Positions 1 through 5,575 of a DNA stretch of 13,605 nt are shown here, one piece after another (the first letter of the stretch is position 1; each line of letters opens with the position of its first letter). This DNA is from an uncultured Eubacteriales bacterium (GTDB taxonomy: Bacteria > Bacillota > Clostridia > Oscillospirales > Oscillospiraceae). Location of the stretch: positions 1 to 13,605 of the forward strand of contig UQQF01000055.1 in NCBI GenBank assembly GCA_900543085.1. The letters are read 5' to 3'. The position numbers and the translations under genes are program-made. The notes below the pieces were generated by a model that was not told the DNA's origin, did no database searches, and saw nothing but the letters and a program-made list of their open reading frames with translations.

Positions 1-475
1 CCCACTCGTTTGTCCAGTGGCGCAGCGCCCCGGCGGCGTTGATGTCGTATATGCCCGTAGTGTGCAAAATCAGCGTGTCCGGGTCGCGCGCGAGCAGGCC
101 GTGCAGCTCCTCCCACTCCCAGGGCGGGGCGCCGTCCGAGCGCAGCACGCCGACCAGCGGCTTGCCGGAAAACAGCAGCCGTATGAGCGCGTCGTAGTAG
201 TCCGCGTCCGCGAGCGCCGCGCCGCCCAGCTCGTCGGCTATGACGAAGGGCTTGGCCGCGGCGGCCTTGAAGTGCGCGGCCGCGGCTCCGGCCGAGAACG
301 GCTCGCGCCCGCGCCGGCGGATATTCGGCACGGCCAGCTCCCCGGCGGGCAGCAGCAGCGCGCCCGGCAGAACGGCGTAGCCTCCGGCGAAGCGGGCGTC
401 GCGGCCGAGCGCTCGCTCTATAAGCGCGCTCTTGCCTATGCCGGGCGCGCCGGTCAGCAGCAGGCGGCGCTTCAT
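1..475 (-). CDS. THEP1-like P-loop nucleoside-triphosphatase, 3' end missing
   Basis: The frame opens at ATG 475 and runs off the left edge after 158 residues without a stop. It has a Walker A loop at the very N terminus (GAPGIGKS, residues 9-16, K15) and a Walker B-like strand FVIADELGG (residues 77-85, D81/E82). This layout matches the small THEP1/NTPase_1 family, which hydrolyses nucleotide triphosphates and whose cellular role is poorly defined. A GGAGG site lies 7 nt before the ATG (483-487), which fixes the start. The gene follows the lipoprotein gene by 40 nt on the same strand and is probably cotranscribed with it. The Walker motifs are seen directly; the family name comes from overall layout, and other small P-loop ATPases remain possible. 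An N-terminal MKRRLLL stretch is strand beta-1 of the fold, not a signal peptide. Confidence 0.75.
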   Translation of the reverse strand, partial: MKRRLLLTGAPGIGKSALIERALGRDARFAGGYAVLPGALLLPAGELAVPNIRRRGREPFSAGAAAAHFKAAAAKPFVIADELGGAALADADYYDALIRLLFSGKPLVGVLRSDGAPPWEWEELHGLLARDPDTLILHTTGIYDINAAGALRHWTNEW

Positions 476-515
476 CGCGCCGCCTCCGATATGTGGTGCA
501 TGTGTGTGTCTCCTG

Positions 516-1274
516 TCAGGTGGTGTGAGCTTCCTCCGGCGCGTATTGCAGCAGCGAGGCGCACTCGAGCGTCTTCCCGCCGCCGGAGAAGCTGAGAAAT
601 ACGTTGAAATTGGCCGCTTCCGAGTACGATCTCAGCGTGTTCTCGCACGAGAAAACGGCGTAAAAGTTCTCCGCCGCGCCGTCGTCGGGCAGGTCGAAGC
701 TGAGCGTGAACGAGGACGCGCCCAAACCCTGCTCAAGGGCGTCCGGCTCAGCGCACATGCTCCGGATGCTCACGCCGCCGTCGCGCTCCTCCGTGACGGT
801 GTAGCCCGCGCGGCAGGTGACCGGCTCCATGGACAAAAAGAGATCGCTGGCTTGCAGCCGGAACGTGCGCTCCCTCGCTCCGCCGGGCAGCTCCGGCAGG
901 AGGACGAAGGCCAGGAAGTAGAAATCTGCGCCTCGCCGGGCGGTGACCTGCGTCAGCTCCGCGCGCGGCGTGCCCTCGGGCAGGGCGTCGTAGTCCTGCG
1001 CGCTGACGGTCTCGACGCGCTTGCCGTCCAGGCGGTAGCACTGCCGCGTAAGCCACAGCTCGTCCGCGGCGATCAGGCATTCAAGCTCGTCGGCGGTCAG
1101 GTTCCCGCACAGAGCCTCGCCCGCGCCCAGCTCCCGCAGCCGGGCGAGCAGCTCATCCTGCCCCCCGACATACCTCGCCGAGCCGGTGTCCGGGACGTAG
1201 TATCCGTCCTCCCCGCACCCGGCGAGCGCGAGCGCAAGCGCGAGAGTCAGCACAACGGCGGTGAGTTTCTTCAC
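516..1274 (-). CDS. Predicted lipoprotein, unknown function (252 aa)
   Basis: The protein begins with a lipoprotein signal peptide: a VKK basic start, a hydrophobic leucine/alanine core, and a lipobox LAGC followed by GEDG. It should therefore be lipid-anchored on the outside of the membrane. The mature part (about 230 aa) is acidic, mixed alpha/beta in character, contains several cysteines and matches no family I recognise. The start is GTG 1274, because AGGAGG (1283-1288) lies 8 nt upstream; an in-frame GTG at 1283 would overlap that site and is unlikely. The previous gene, another lipoprotein, ends at 1288, so its stop sits beside this ribosome binding site and the two are surely cotranscribed. 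The signal peptides of the two proteins are nearly identical while the mature parts are not clearly alike. Confidence 0.8.
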   Translation of the reverse strand: MKKLTAVVLTLALALALAGCGEDGYYVPDTGSARYVGGQDELLARLRELGAGEALCGNLTADELECLIAADELWLTRQCYRLDGKRVETVSAQDYDALPEGTPRAELTQVTARRGADFYFLAFVLLPELPGGARERTFRLQASDLFLSMEPVTCRAGYTVTEERDGGVSIRSMCAEPDALEQGLGASSFTLSFDLPDDGAAENFYAVFSCENTLRSYSEAANFNVFLSFSGGGKTLECASLLQYAPEEAHTT

Positions 1275-1287
1275 GCCTCGCACCTCC

Positions 1288-1893
1288 TCAGACCAGTGAG
1301 CGCGCCCACTCGCCGGCGATCTGCCTGTTGGGGGCGTTTACGCTGTAGATAAACCCGTCCAGCACGGCATAGGCGTAGCAGCCCTCGTACTCGCCGCCGG
1401 GGTACTCACTGATATAAAACGTGTCGCCGCCGAGCTGCAGCTCGCTGCGCTCGAGGCCGCTGTCGTCGTACTTGGGCAGGAGGTTCCAAAGCGGGTAGGG
1501 GTAAGCCTCCGTCGCGATGCTCACCGATTGGAAGACATACCCCTCCGGCGTGTCGTAGCCCGCCGTGAGCTCTACGCTCACCAGCCCGACGCCCTCAAAC
1601 ACAATGGCATATGCCGCGCCGCCGGAGTCTGCGTAGTCCCAGTCGGGGATGCGCACGCCGCAGCCGGCGCAGTCCACGGCCTCGGGGAAGGTGTCGAACT
1701 CGCGTATTTCGGCGCTCATAGGCAGGCCGTCCTCCTGCTCGCTCAGCTGCTCTAGGCACTTTTCGCCCATCGCGCGCACCTCTCCCAGCGAGTCAAGCGG
1801 CACCTGGACTATCTCCGACGCGCCCTCATCCCCGCATCCGGCAAGTGCGAGCGCAAGCGCAAGCGCGAGAAGGGCTGCGAAAAGCTTCTTCAT
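1288..1893 (-). CDS. Predicted lipoprotein, unknown function (201 aa)
   Basis: A typical lipoprotein signal peptide (MKKLF, a run of Ala-Leu repeats, lipobox LAGC) directs this protein to the outer face of the cytoplasmic membrane, where the cysteine would be lipid-modified. The mature domain is acidic and rich in Tyr, Gly and Glu; it contains CAGC in its first half and ends near ARSLV. I do not recognise its family. The start is ATG 1893, with AGGAG (1902-1906) 8 nt upstream; an in-frame GTG three codons earlier would overlap that site. It lies 55 nt after the glycosylase gene and 13 nt before the next lipoprotein gene. The signal-peptide DNA is a run of GCGCTT/GCGCTC units, a simple repeat prone to slippage. 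Confidence 0.8.
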   Translation of the reverse strand: MKKLFAALLALALALALAGCGDEGASEIVQVPLDSLGEVRAMGEKCLEQLSEQEDGLPMSAEIREFDTFPEAVDCAGCGVRIPDWDYADSGGAAYAIVFEGVGLVSVELTAGYDTPEGYVFQSVSIATEAYPYPLWNLLPKYDDSGLERSELQLGGDTFYISEYPGGEYEGCYAYAVLDGFIYSVNAPNRQIAGEWARSLV

Positions 1894-1948
1894 TGCAAAC
1901 ACTCCTTTGCGTTCCGTGCCGCCGGGGGCGCTGTTTGGCGGCGGGTGG

Positions 1949-2494
1949 TTATTCCGCTATGAACCGCCAGGGCTTGGCCTGGTCTTCGGGCGTGGCGTAG
2001 CCGATGCCGACGCGCTCCGCCGTGCGCAGGGTGAAGTCCCGCTCGCGCGCGGCGAACCACAGCTCGCCGCAGCCGTCGACCGGCCTGCCCGTGAACTCGC
2101 CCGTCACCTCCAGCGCCTTCGTCAGGCGCCCGGGGCCGGGATAGCCCTCGCAGGCGCGTATCAGCACGCCCTGCGGCCTGTCCTCCTCGCCGGTGATGGC
2201 GTTCATCAGCCAGTGTATGCCGTAGCAGAGGTAGACGTAGAAGACGCCGCCGCGCATATAAAGCGGCTCGTTGCGCTTGGTGCGGCCGTGCCGGGCGTGG
2301 CAGGCGCTGTCGCTCTCGCCGCAGTAGGCCTCCGTCTCGGTGATGGTCAGTATGCGCGCCTCGCCCGAGGGCAGCACGCGGACTATGCGGCAGCCGGCCA
2401 GCTCCGGCGCGACGGTCAGCGCGTCCCGCTCGAAAAACGCGCGCTCGAGCGGGGCGGGGAGTTCAATTTTCGTAGAGCCTGAGTCCAAAGTCAT
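1949..2494 (-). CDS. mpg: 3-methyladenine DNA glycosylase, AAG/Mpg family (181 aa)
   Basis: This is a DNA base-excision repair enzyme that removes alkylated purines such as 3-methyladenine by cutting the N-glycosidic bond. It carries the family signature ITETEAYCGESD (residues 51-62). The second Glu, E55, corresponds to the catalytic Glu125 of human AAG, and Y57 to the intercalation-pocket tyrosine. H66, the RNEPLYMRGGVFYVYLCYG block (74-92), WLMN (95-98) and the PGPGRLTKAL block (119-128) are also conserved. At 181 aa it is at the short end for the family but looks intact. ATG 2494 is preceded by GGAG 7 nt upstream. Its first 32 bases overlap the 3' end of the flavodoxin gene in another frame, so translation is probably coupled. 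No promoter of its own was seen. Confidence 0.93.
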   Translation of the reverse strand: MTLDSGSTKIELPAPLERAFFERDALTVAPELAGCRIVRVLPSGEARILTITETEAYCGESDSACHARHGRTKRNEPLYMRGGVFYVYLCYGIHWLMNAITGEEDRPQGVLIRACEGYPGPGRLTKALEVTGEFTGRPVDGCGELWFAARERDFTLRTAERVGIGYATPEDQAKPWRFIAE

Positions 2495-3050
2495 ATGCCC
2501 TCTCCAGGTGTCCGGTCTTGTCTATCTGCGGTGCGCCGCCTGTGTCGCCGCAGCCGCCGCAAAGCAGCATGCCCCGGTCGCGGAAGCCTATGTAGTTGAC
2601 GACGGCGAGGCGGTAATAGTTCTCCGCCTCGCGGAAGGTCCAGAAGTTGTCGTCGGCGCTGGTCATTATAAGCGCGCTGTCGTGCACGGGATAGCGCTCA
2701 TAGCGGCCGAGCGGCGGGTCGCTGTCGTACTCCGCCAGGCAGTAGAAGCGCTCGATAAACGCCTTGATGCGCGCAGACAGCGTCCAGAAATACAGCGGCG
2801 AGGCGAAGACTATGCAGTCCGCCGCCTTGATTTTCGGCGCCAGGTCGTTGAACGCGTCGCGCTGGACGCAGGGCTTGCCGTATCGGCAGGCGTTGCAGCC
2901 CAGGCAGCCGCGCACCTCGTTCTTGACCAGGGATATGGTCTCTACGCTGTGTCCGGCGTCGCGCGCGCCGCGCGCGAAGGCCTCAACGGCCTGCGCCGTG
3001 TTGCCGCGCGGCCGGCCTCCGCCGAGGACGATGAGTATGTTCTTGGGCAT
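2463..3050 (-). CDS. Flavodoxin-family NAD(P)H-dependent FMN oxidoreductase (195 aa)
   Basis: The protein has a flavodoxin-like fold of the NADPH-dependent FMN reductase / multimeric flavodoxin group. Visible marks are the N-terminal strand NILIVLGG followed by an FMN-phosphate loop GGRPRGNT (residues 11-18), the ASPLYFWTLSARIKAFIER segment (83-101), and a late Gly-rich segment GGCGDTGG (165-172). A cysteine cluster C-x2-C-x2-C-x5-C (C49, C52, C55, C61; GCLGCNAC) is typical of many clostridial members; whether it binds metal or is redox-active is not known. The substrate cannot be told from sequence. ATG 3050 is chosen because GGGAGG (3060-3065) lies 9 nt upstream and the fold starts there; an in-frame upstream extension to 3125 would run into the neighbouring gene and lacks a site. 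The gene overlaps mpg downstream by 32 bases. Confidence 0.9.
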   Translation of the reverse strand: MPKNILIVLGGGRPRGNTAQAVEAFARGARDAGHSVETISLVKNEVRGCLGCNACRYGKPCVQRDAFNDLAPKIKAADCIVFASPLYFWTLSARIKAFIERFYCLAEYDSDPPLGRYERYPVHDSALIMTSADDNFWTFREAENYYRLAVVNYIGFRDRGMLLCGGCGDTGGAPQIDKTGHLERAYDFGLRLYEN

Positions 3051-3082
3051 GTGATGCTGCCTCCCGGGTGCCTGTGGGTTTG

Positions 3083-3105
3083 AAAAAAGCCCCCTCAGGG
3101 GAGCT
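3083..3105 (-). terminator. Intrinsic terminator or attenuator after the 81-aa gene
   Basis: On the minus strand AGCTCCC - CTGA - GGGGGCT forms a 7-bp stem (one G-U pair) with a 4-nt loop, and the last stem base opens a run of six T (3083-3088). The TGA stop of the 81-aa gene (3095-3097) lies in the loop. Only about 32 nt separate the T-run from the flavodoxin ATG, so readthrough or an internal promoter must feed the downstream genes. Confidence 0.6.
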
Positions 3106-3340
3106 CTTTTCCGCAGTAGGGGCATTTCTTCATGTATATCATGCCGCGGGTCGGCAGCTTCTGCCTGCAGTAGGGGCAGCGGCAGACGAAAATGGGCAGG
3201 ATGATCATGAAGATGACCAGTGCGCCGAGAGACAGGTAGGTGATGGTGTTTATCGTGGTGTAAAGCCCGATGCCCACGCCTACGAAAGAGACCAGCGTGA
3301 AAATCCAGCAGAGCTTGGCCGCAGTGCGCGGTGAATTCAT
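3095..3340 (-). CDS. Small membrane protein with C-terminal zinc ribbon (81 aa)
   Basis: This is an uncharacterised small protein with two hydrophobic segments (about residues 10-28 and 33-52) and then a cytosolic-looking zinc-ribbon tail. Two CPYC pairs (C55/C58 and C73/C76) lie 15 residues apart, in the pattern RCPYCRQKLP...KKCPYCGKELP. The same tail, with the same spacing, occurs in the 90-aa protein at 3565-3837, so the two are paralogs. ATG 3340 has GGGAGG (3349-3354) 8 nt upstream. The stop codon is embedded in a terminator-like hairpin. Zinc binding is inferred from the cysteine pattern and no function can be assigned. The small size, tandem duplication and membrane anchoring suggest an accessory or sensing role, but this is speculative. 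Confidence 0.8.
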   Translation of the reverse strand: MNSPRTAAKLCWIFTLVSFVGVGIGLYTTINTITYLSLGALVIFMIILPIFVCRCPYCRQKLPTRGMIYMKKCPYCGKELP

Positions 3341-3362
3341 ATGTATTACCTCCCGGGTTAGT

Positions 3363-3545
3363 TTACAGTTTGCGCGGTATCAATACCTCTGTGACGGCCA
3401 GGACGGCTATTGCGGCGGCGCCGGTTATCCACCATTCAAACGCCACGGAGGCCGCTCCGAGCGCGAAGGCCGCCACGCTTATCACGCGGCAGACCAGGCG
3501 CGTCGTCCTCTCGTGCGCCCTGAGTTTGTCAAAGAGCCTTTGCAT
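3363..3545 (-). CDS. Small two-helix membrane protein (60 aa)
   Basis: This short unrecognised protein has a basic, amphipathic N terminus (MQRLFDKLRAHERTTR) followed by two hydrophobic segments (about residues 17-34 and 38-56), and ends in IPRKL. It has the same two-helix plan as its neighbours on either side but lacks the zinc-ribbon tail, and no ribbon-like sequence follows the TAA stop in the frame. ATG 3545 is preceded by GGGAGA 9 nt upstream. It lies 19 nt after the 90-aa gene and 22 nt before the 81-aa gene. Its placement between two paralogs and its own ribosome binding site argue that it is real in spite of its length. Confidence 0.65.
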   Translation of the reverse strand: MQRLFDKLRAHERTTRLVCRVISVAAFALGAASVAFEWWITGAAAIAVLAVTEVLIPRKL

Positions 3546-3564
3546 CTGTGTACATCTCCCTTGC

Positions 3565-3837
3565 TCAGTCCAGTTCCTTGCCGCAGTAGGGGCAGCTCTT
3601 GCGGCCCGCGGCCACGTTCAGCGGCAGGAACTCGTCGCAGAACGGGCAGCGCCAGAAGACGGTGAGCGCCACGACCACGCAGCATATCCCGGCGGCCATG
3701 AGCATGATGCCCATGACCTGCGAGCCGCCGAACAGCAGCACCGCCAGCCCGGCGAGCAGCAGCACGACCAGCGCGACGAGAGACAGCTTGAGTATCCGTT
3801 TGGGATGGTTGACCAGATCCTTGAAATAGTTGCCCAT
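3565..3837 (-). CDS. Small membrane protein with C-terminal zinc ribbon (90 aa)
   Basis: A short basic N-terminal stretch (to about residue 17) leads into two hydrophobic segments (about 17-37 and 40-62). These are followed by a zinc ribbon with C64/C67 and C82/C85 (RCPFC ... SCPYCGKELD). The ribbon is spaced exactly as in the 81-aa protein encoded two genes downstream, and the CPYCGKEL end is identical, so the two arose by duplication. ATG 3837 is preceded by a purine-rich AAGGGGGA site. The gene begins 34 nt after the LysE-type exporter. The function is unknown; zinc binding is inferred from the paired cysteines. Confidence 0.8.
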   Translation of the reverse strand: MGNYFKDLVNHPKRILKLSLVALVVLLLAGLAVLLFGGSQVMGIMLMAAGICCVVVALTVFWRCPFCDEFLPLNVAAGRKSCPYCGKELD

Positions 3838-3871
3838 TTATAATTCCCCCTTCGGTCTCGCGCGGCGAGCT

Positions 3872-4474
3872 TCACCGCGCCAAATCCCGTATCAATTCCA
3901 GAATCAGCTCCGACGCGCACCAGACCAGCGCCAGAGCCATGACGGCGTTTACAGGCCGGGTGTGCTTCTTGTACACCCCCACCAGCGCCGAGCCGCCCAG
4001 CGCCCAGACGCAGCAGCAGACGAAGCAGCACAGCGCCATGAGCAGCGAGCACAGCAGCACGCTCACCGCGCTGCGGTAGTGCGGCAGGACATAGGAGCCC
4101 ATCGCCGTGACGGCGAAAAGTATGCCCTTGACGTTCACAAATTGCAGCACGACGCCGGAGATCACGCCCCGGGACTTCCCGCCCGACTCGTCCTCGCCGG
4201 GCGTGGACTTCCACACCAGCCAGGCCAGGTAGAGTATGTACGCCGCGCCCAGCGCCAGCAGCCACGGCTCTATGGCGGGCAGCGCGTCGTACAGCAGCGC
4301 GGTGAAGCCCCCGGCGAGCAGGCTGACGGCCAGGAAGCCGAGGAACACCCCGAATATATATCTCAGGCTGTACAAAAACCCGCGCTGCGCGGCGCCGGAC
4401 ATACAGATCATGTTGTTCGGCCCCGGCGTTATGCAGTTGAGCACGACGTAAGAGAGAAAGCCCGCCCAGTCCAT
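3872..4474 (-). CDS. LysE/RhtB-family amino acid exporter (200 aa)
   Basis: This is an integral membrane protein of the LysE/RhtB superfamily, which exports amino acids or their derivatives. The diagnostic N-terminal motif TPGPNN is at residues 16-21, followed by about six hydrophobic segments across 200 residues, the usual family length. A central loop (about 91-103, GEDESGGKSRG) is hydrophilic. The helix around residues 143-157 is unusually rich in cysteine (CCFVCCCVW). The substrate cannot be assigned; the TPGPNN form recalls cysteine/O-acetylserine exporters of the EamB type, but this is only suggestive. The start ATG 4474 is one base after the TGA of the glyoxalase-like gene (TGAGATG) and has no good ribosome binding site, so translation is probably coupled to that gene. 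Confidence 0.9.
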   Translation of the reverse strand: MDWAGFLSYVVLNCITPGPNNMICMSGAAQRGFLYSLRYIFGVFLGFLAVSLLAGGFTALLYDALPAIEPWLLALGAAYILYLAWLVWKSTPGEDESGGKSRGVISGVVLQFVNVKGILFAVTAMGSYVLPHYRSAVSVLLCSLLMALCCFVCCCVWALGGSALVGVYKKHTRPVNAVMALALVWCASELILELIRDLAR

Positions 4475-4475
4475 C

Positions 4476-4847
4476 TCAGCGAACGGGCACTATCTCTATC
4501 CAGTACCCGTCCGGGTCTTCGATGAAATACACGCCCATCTTCGGGTTTTCAAAGCAGACGCAGCCCATCGCGTCGTGCCTGGCCTTCGCCGCGGCGATGT
4601 CGTCCGTGCGGAAGGCGAGGTGGCTCTCGTTCTCGCCGAGGTCGTAGTCGCGGTCTGCGTGGTCGCGCAGCCAGGTCAGCTCTATCTGGAAGGTGGCCGC
4701 CTCGTTGGCCAGAAACACCAGCTTGAACGAGCCGTCCTCCGCCTCCTTCTCGCGCACGGGCTTCATGTCCAGCGCGTCGGCGTAGAACTTCACGCTCCGC
4801 TCCAGCTCGCGGACGTTTATGTTGCAGTGGTAAAAGCTGAAGGTCAT
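4476..4847 (-). CDS. VOC-family protein, glyoxalase I-like (123 aa)
   Basis: This single-domain vicinal-oxygen-chelate protein resembles lactoylglutathione lyase (GloA), which isomerises hemithioacetals of methylglyoxal. The four metal ligands of E. coli GloA (H5, E56, H74, E122) have counterparts at H7, E56, H76 and E118, and the YDLGENESHLAF (68-79) and FIEDPDGYWIEIV (108-120) segments follow the family closely. As most Clostridia lack glutathione, the true thiol cofactor or substrate is uncertain. The length is normal for the family. ATG 4847 has GGGAGG (4857-4862) 9 nt upstream and a good sigma-A promoter 33 nt before it. It is the first gene of the run that continues with the LysE-type exporter. 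Confidence 0.88.
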   Translation of the reverse strand: MTFSFYHCNINVRELERSVKFYADALDMKPVREKEAEDGSFKLVFLANEAATFQIELTWLRDHADRDYDLGENESHLAFRTDDIAAAKARHDAMGCVCFENPKMGVYFIEDPDGYWIEIVPVR

Positions 4848-4879
4848 GTATGTACGCCTCCCGGGTCTTGTCTGCTTAC

Positions 4880-4908
4880 AGCATACCCCACGAGGCGCGA
4901 TTTGGCAA
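4880..4908 (-). promoter_or_regulatory. Sigma-A-type promoter of the VOC/exporter operon
   Basis: On the minus strand TTGCCA (4903-4908) and TATGCT (4880-4885) are separated by exactly 17 nt. Four to five of six bases match consensus at each hexamer, and the TATGCT lies 32 nt before the VOC start codon. An AT-rich stretch lies just upstream. Confidence 0.65.
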
Positions 4909-4932
4909 GATTTAAATGTTGTCCGCCGCCGG

Positions 4933-5181
4933 TCAGCAGTTGGGCTTGTACTTCTGCTTCATCTGCTGCGTGCGCTGCGGCGCGGCCTGCTCGGCGGCGT
5001 ACCAGCCCTTTTGCTGCATCTGCTTGTACAGCTCGTCCTGCATACCCAGCTCAAAGTTGAGCGCGGTGCAGAAGGCCTGGCGCACGTTGGGAGTGCTGGA
5101 CTCTATGGCGCCGTGCATATAGAGGTCGCAGACGCCCTTCGTCGTGTTCAGCAGGTTTTCCATAATCATTTTGTCGTCCAT
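4933..5181 (-). CDS. Spore coat protein, CotF family (82 aa)
   Basis: This is a small spore-coat protein of the CotF (Coat_F) family, found in the coat layer of endospores of Bacilli and Clostridia. Recognisable blocks are MENLLNTTKGVCDLYMHGAI (residues 7-26), the ESSTPNVRQAF helix (27-37), and MQDELYKQMQQKGWY (47-61). The C-terminal tail is rich in Gln, Lys and Pro. At 82 aa it holds one helical hairpin of the family, like many clostridial copies. ATG 5181 has GGAGG (5189-5193) 7 nt upstream. It follows a second small helical gene by 12 nt and is surely cotranscribed with it. No terminator is visible after its stop, so transcription may run into the VOC operon. Expression is expected late in sporulation, from the family, not from any site seen here. 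Confidence 0.88.
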   Translation of the reverse strand: MDDKMIMENLLNTTKGVCDLYMHGAIESSTPNVRQAFCTALNFELGMQDELYKQMQQKGWYAAEQAAPQRTQQMKQKYKPNC

Positions 5182-5193
5182 GCCCTTGCCTCC

Positions 5194-5367
5194 TTACACC
5201 AGGTCGTAGAAACGGCTGTACATCTGGCAGTGCTGCTCGGCCAGCTTCTGCGCCTGCTGCTTGAGCGCGGCGTCCTGAAGCATGTTCGCCGCCTCGCGGC
5301 ACTGCTGCGTCAGGAACTGAGCGTGCCCGAGCGCGTCGTCGAGATAGAGAGTCTCCTTAGTGGTCAT
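5194..5367 (-). CDS. Small helical protein, probable spore-coat partner (57 aa)
   Basis: This short gene reads MTTKETLYLDDALGHAQFLT and ends in MYSRFYDLV. It is predicted to be almost wholly helical, rich in Gln, Leu and Ala, with two helices that resemble the helical hairpin of CotF-like coat proteins. Small genes of this kind are commonly paired with cotF in Clostridia. ATG 5367 follows a perfect GAGGTGA site (5374-5380) by 6 nt, and the TAA stop adjoins the ribosome binding site of the downstream cotF gene, so the pair forms an operon. The coat assignment rests on the neighbour and the helical character, not on a strong motif. Confidence 0.75.
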   Translation of the reverse strand: MTTKETLYLDDALGHAQFLTQQCREAANMLQDAALKQQAQKLAEQHCQMYSRFYDLV

Positions 5368-5398
5368 TTAAAATCACCTCGCGCGTAGTATGCGCAGA

Positions 5399-5421
5399 CT
5401 CGCCGCACAATATGCGGCGAG
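5399..5421. other. Perfect 9-bp inverted repeat in the divergent intergenic region
   Basis: CTCGCCGCA - CAATA - TGCGGCGAG forms a 9-bp perfect stem with a 5-nt loop. It lies 19 nt upstream of the ribosome binding site of the coat-gene pair, between that pair and the divergent clpB operon promoter. There is no T-run on either strand, so it is not a terminator; an operator or a leader hairpin of the coat mRNA fits better. Confidence 0.6.
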
Positions 5422-5483
5422 AGCGGCGGCGAAGTTCTCGGCGGGCGTCTCAAATAATTCGTAAATAAATTTATATAAACCTC

Positions 5484-5512
5484 TTGACAAAATTGGCGCG
5501 CATGCGTATAAT
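5484..5512 (+). promoter_or_regulatory. Perfect-consensus sigma-A promoter of the RHH-clpB operon
   Basis: TTGACA (5484-5489) and TATAAT (5507-5512) both match consensus at every base and are 17 nt apart. A 30-nt tract almost free of G and C (5452-5480) lies just upstream and can act as an UP element. The start of transcription should be near 5519, giving a leader of about 57 nt. The 8-bp palindrome CGCATGCG (5499-5506) fills the spacer up to the -10 box. Confidence 0.9.
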
Positions 5513-5522
5513 GCAAACTGTG

Positions 5523-5544
5523 GCGGAGGGCATAGGTTCTCCGC
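5523..5544 (+). other. Small hairpin in the leader of the RHH-clpB operon
   Basis: GCGGAG (5523-5528) and CTCCGC (5539-5544) pair across a 10-nt loop just after the expected transcription start. It is too weak and lacks a T-run for a terminator. It could stabilise the mRNA or serve as an operator half-site pair. Confidence 0.4.
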
Positions 5545-5575
5545 TGTACTGACTATTAAGAGGCGGTGGACATAT

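Noticed and set aside
1275..1283. GTG at 1283 as start of the 252-aa lipoprotein
   Set aside because: It overlaps the AGGAGG site; GTG 1274 has correct 8-nt spacing and begins a standard signal peptide.
432..1352. A 306-codon plus-strand frame opposite the lipoprotein gene
   Set aside because: The product is Arg/Ala-rich without domains, and the opposite strand has a lipobox, a ribosome binding site and operon spacing.
1918..1942. GCCGCC/GGCGGC hairpin between mpg and the first lipoprotein gene as a terminator
   Set aside because: The stem has only 6 bp, the loop is 13 nt and no T-run follows on the minus strand.
3051..3125. Longer N terminus for the flavodoxin gene, starting at 3125
   Set aside because: The added 25 residues are basic and unlike the family, they cross the terminator hairpin and the end of the 81-aa gene, and a good ribosome binding site precedes ATG 3050.
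5374..5415. Sigma-E-like promoter before the coat genes (GCATATT at 5409-5415 and CATACTAC at 5385-5392, minus strand)
   Set aside because: The spacer is 16 nt, longer than the usual 13-15, and the transcription start would fall in the ribosome binding site at 5374-5380.
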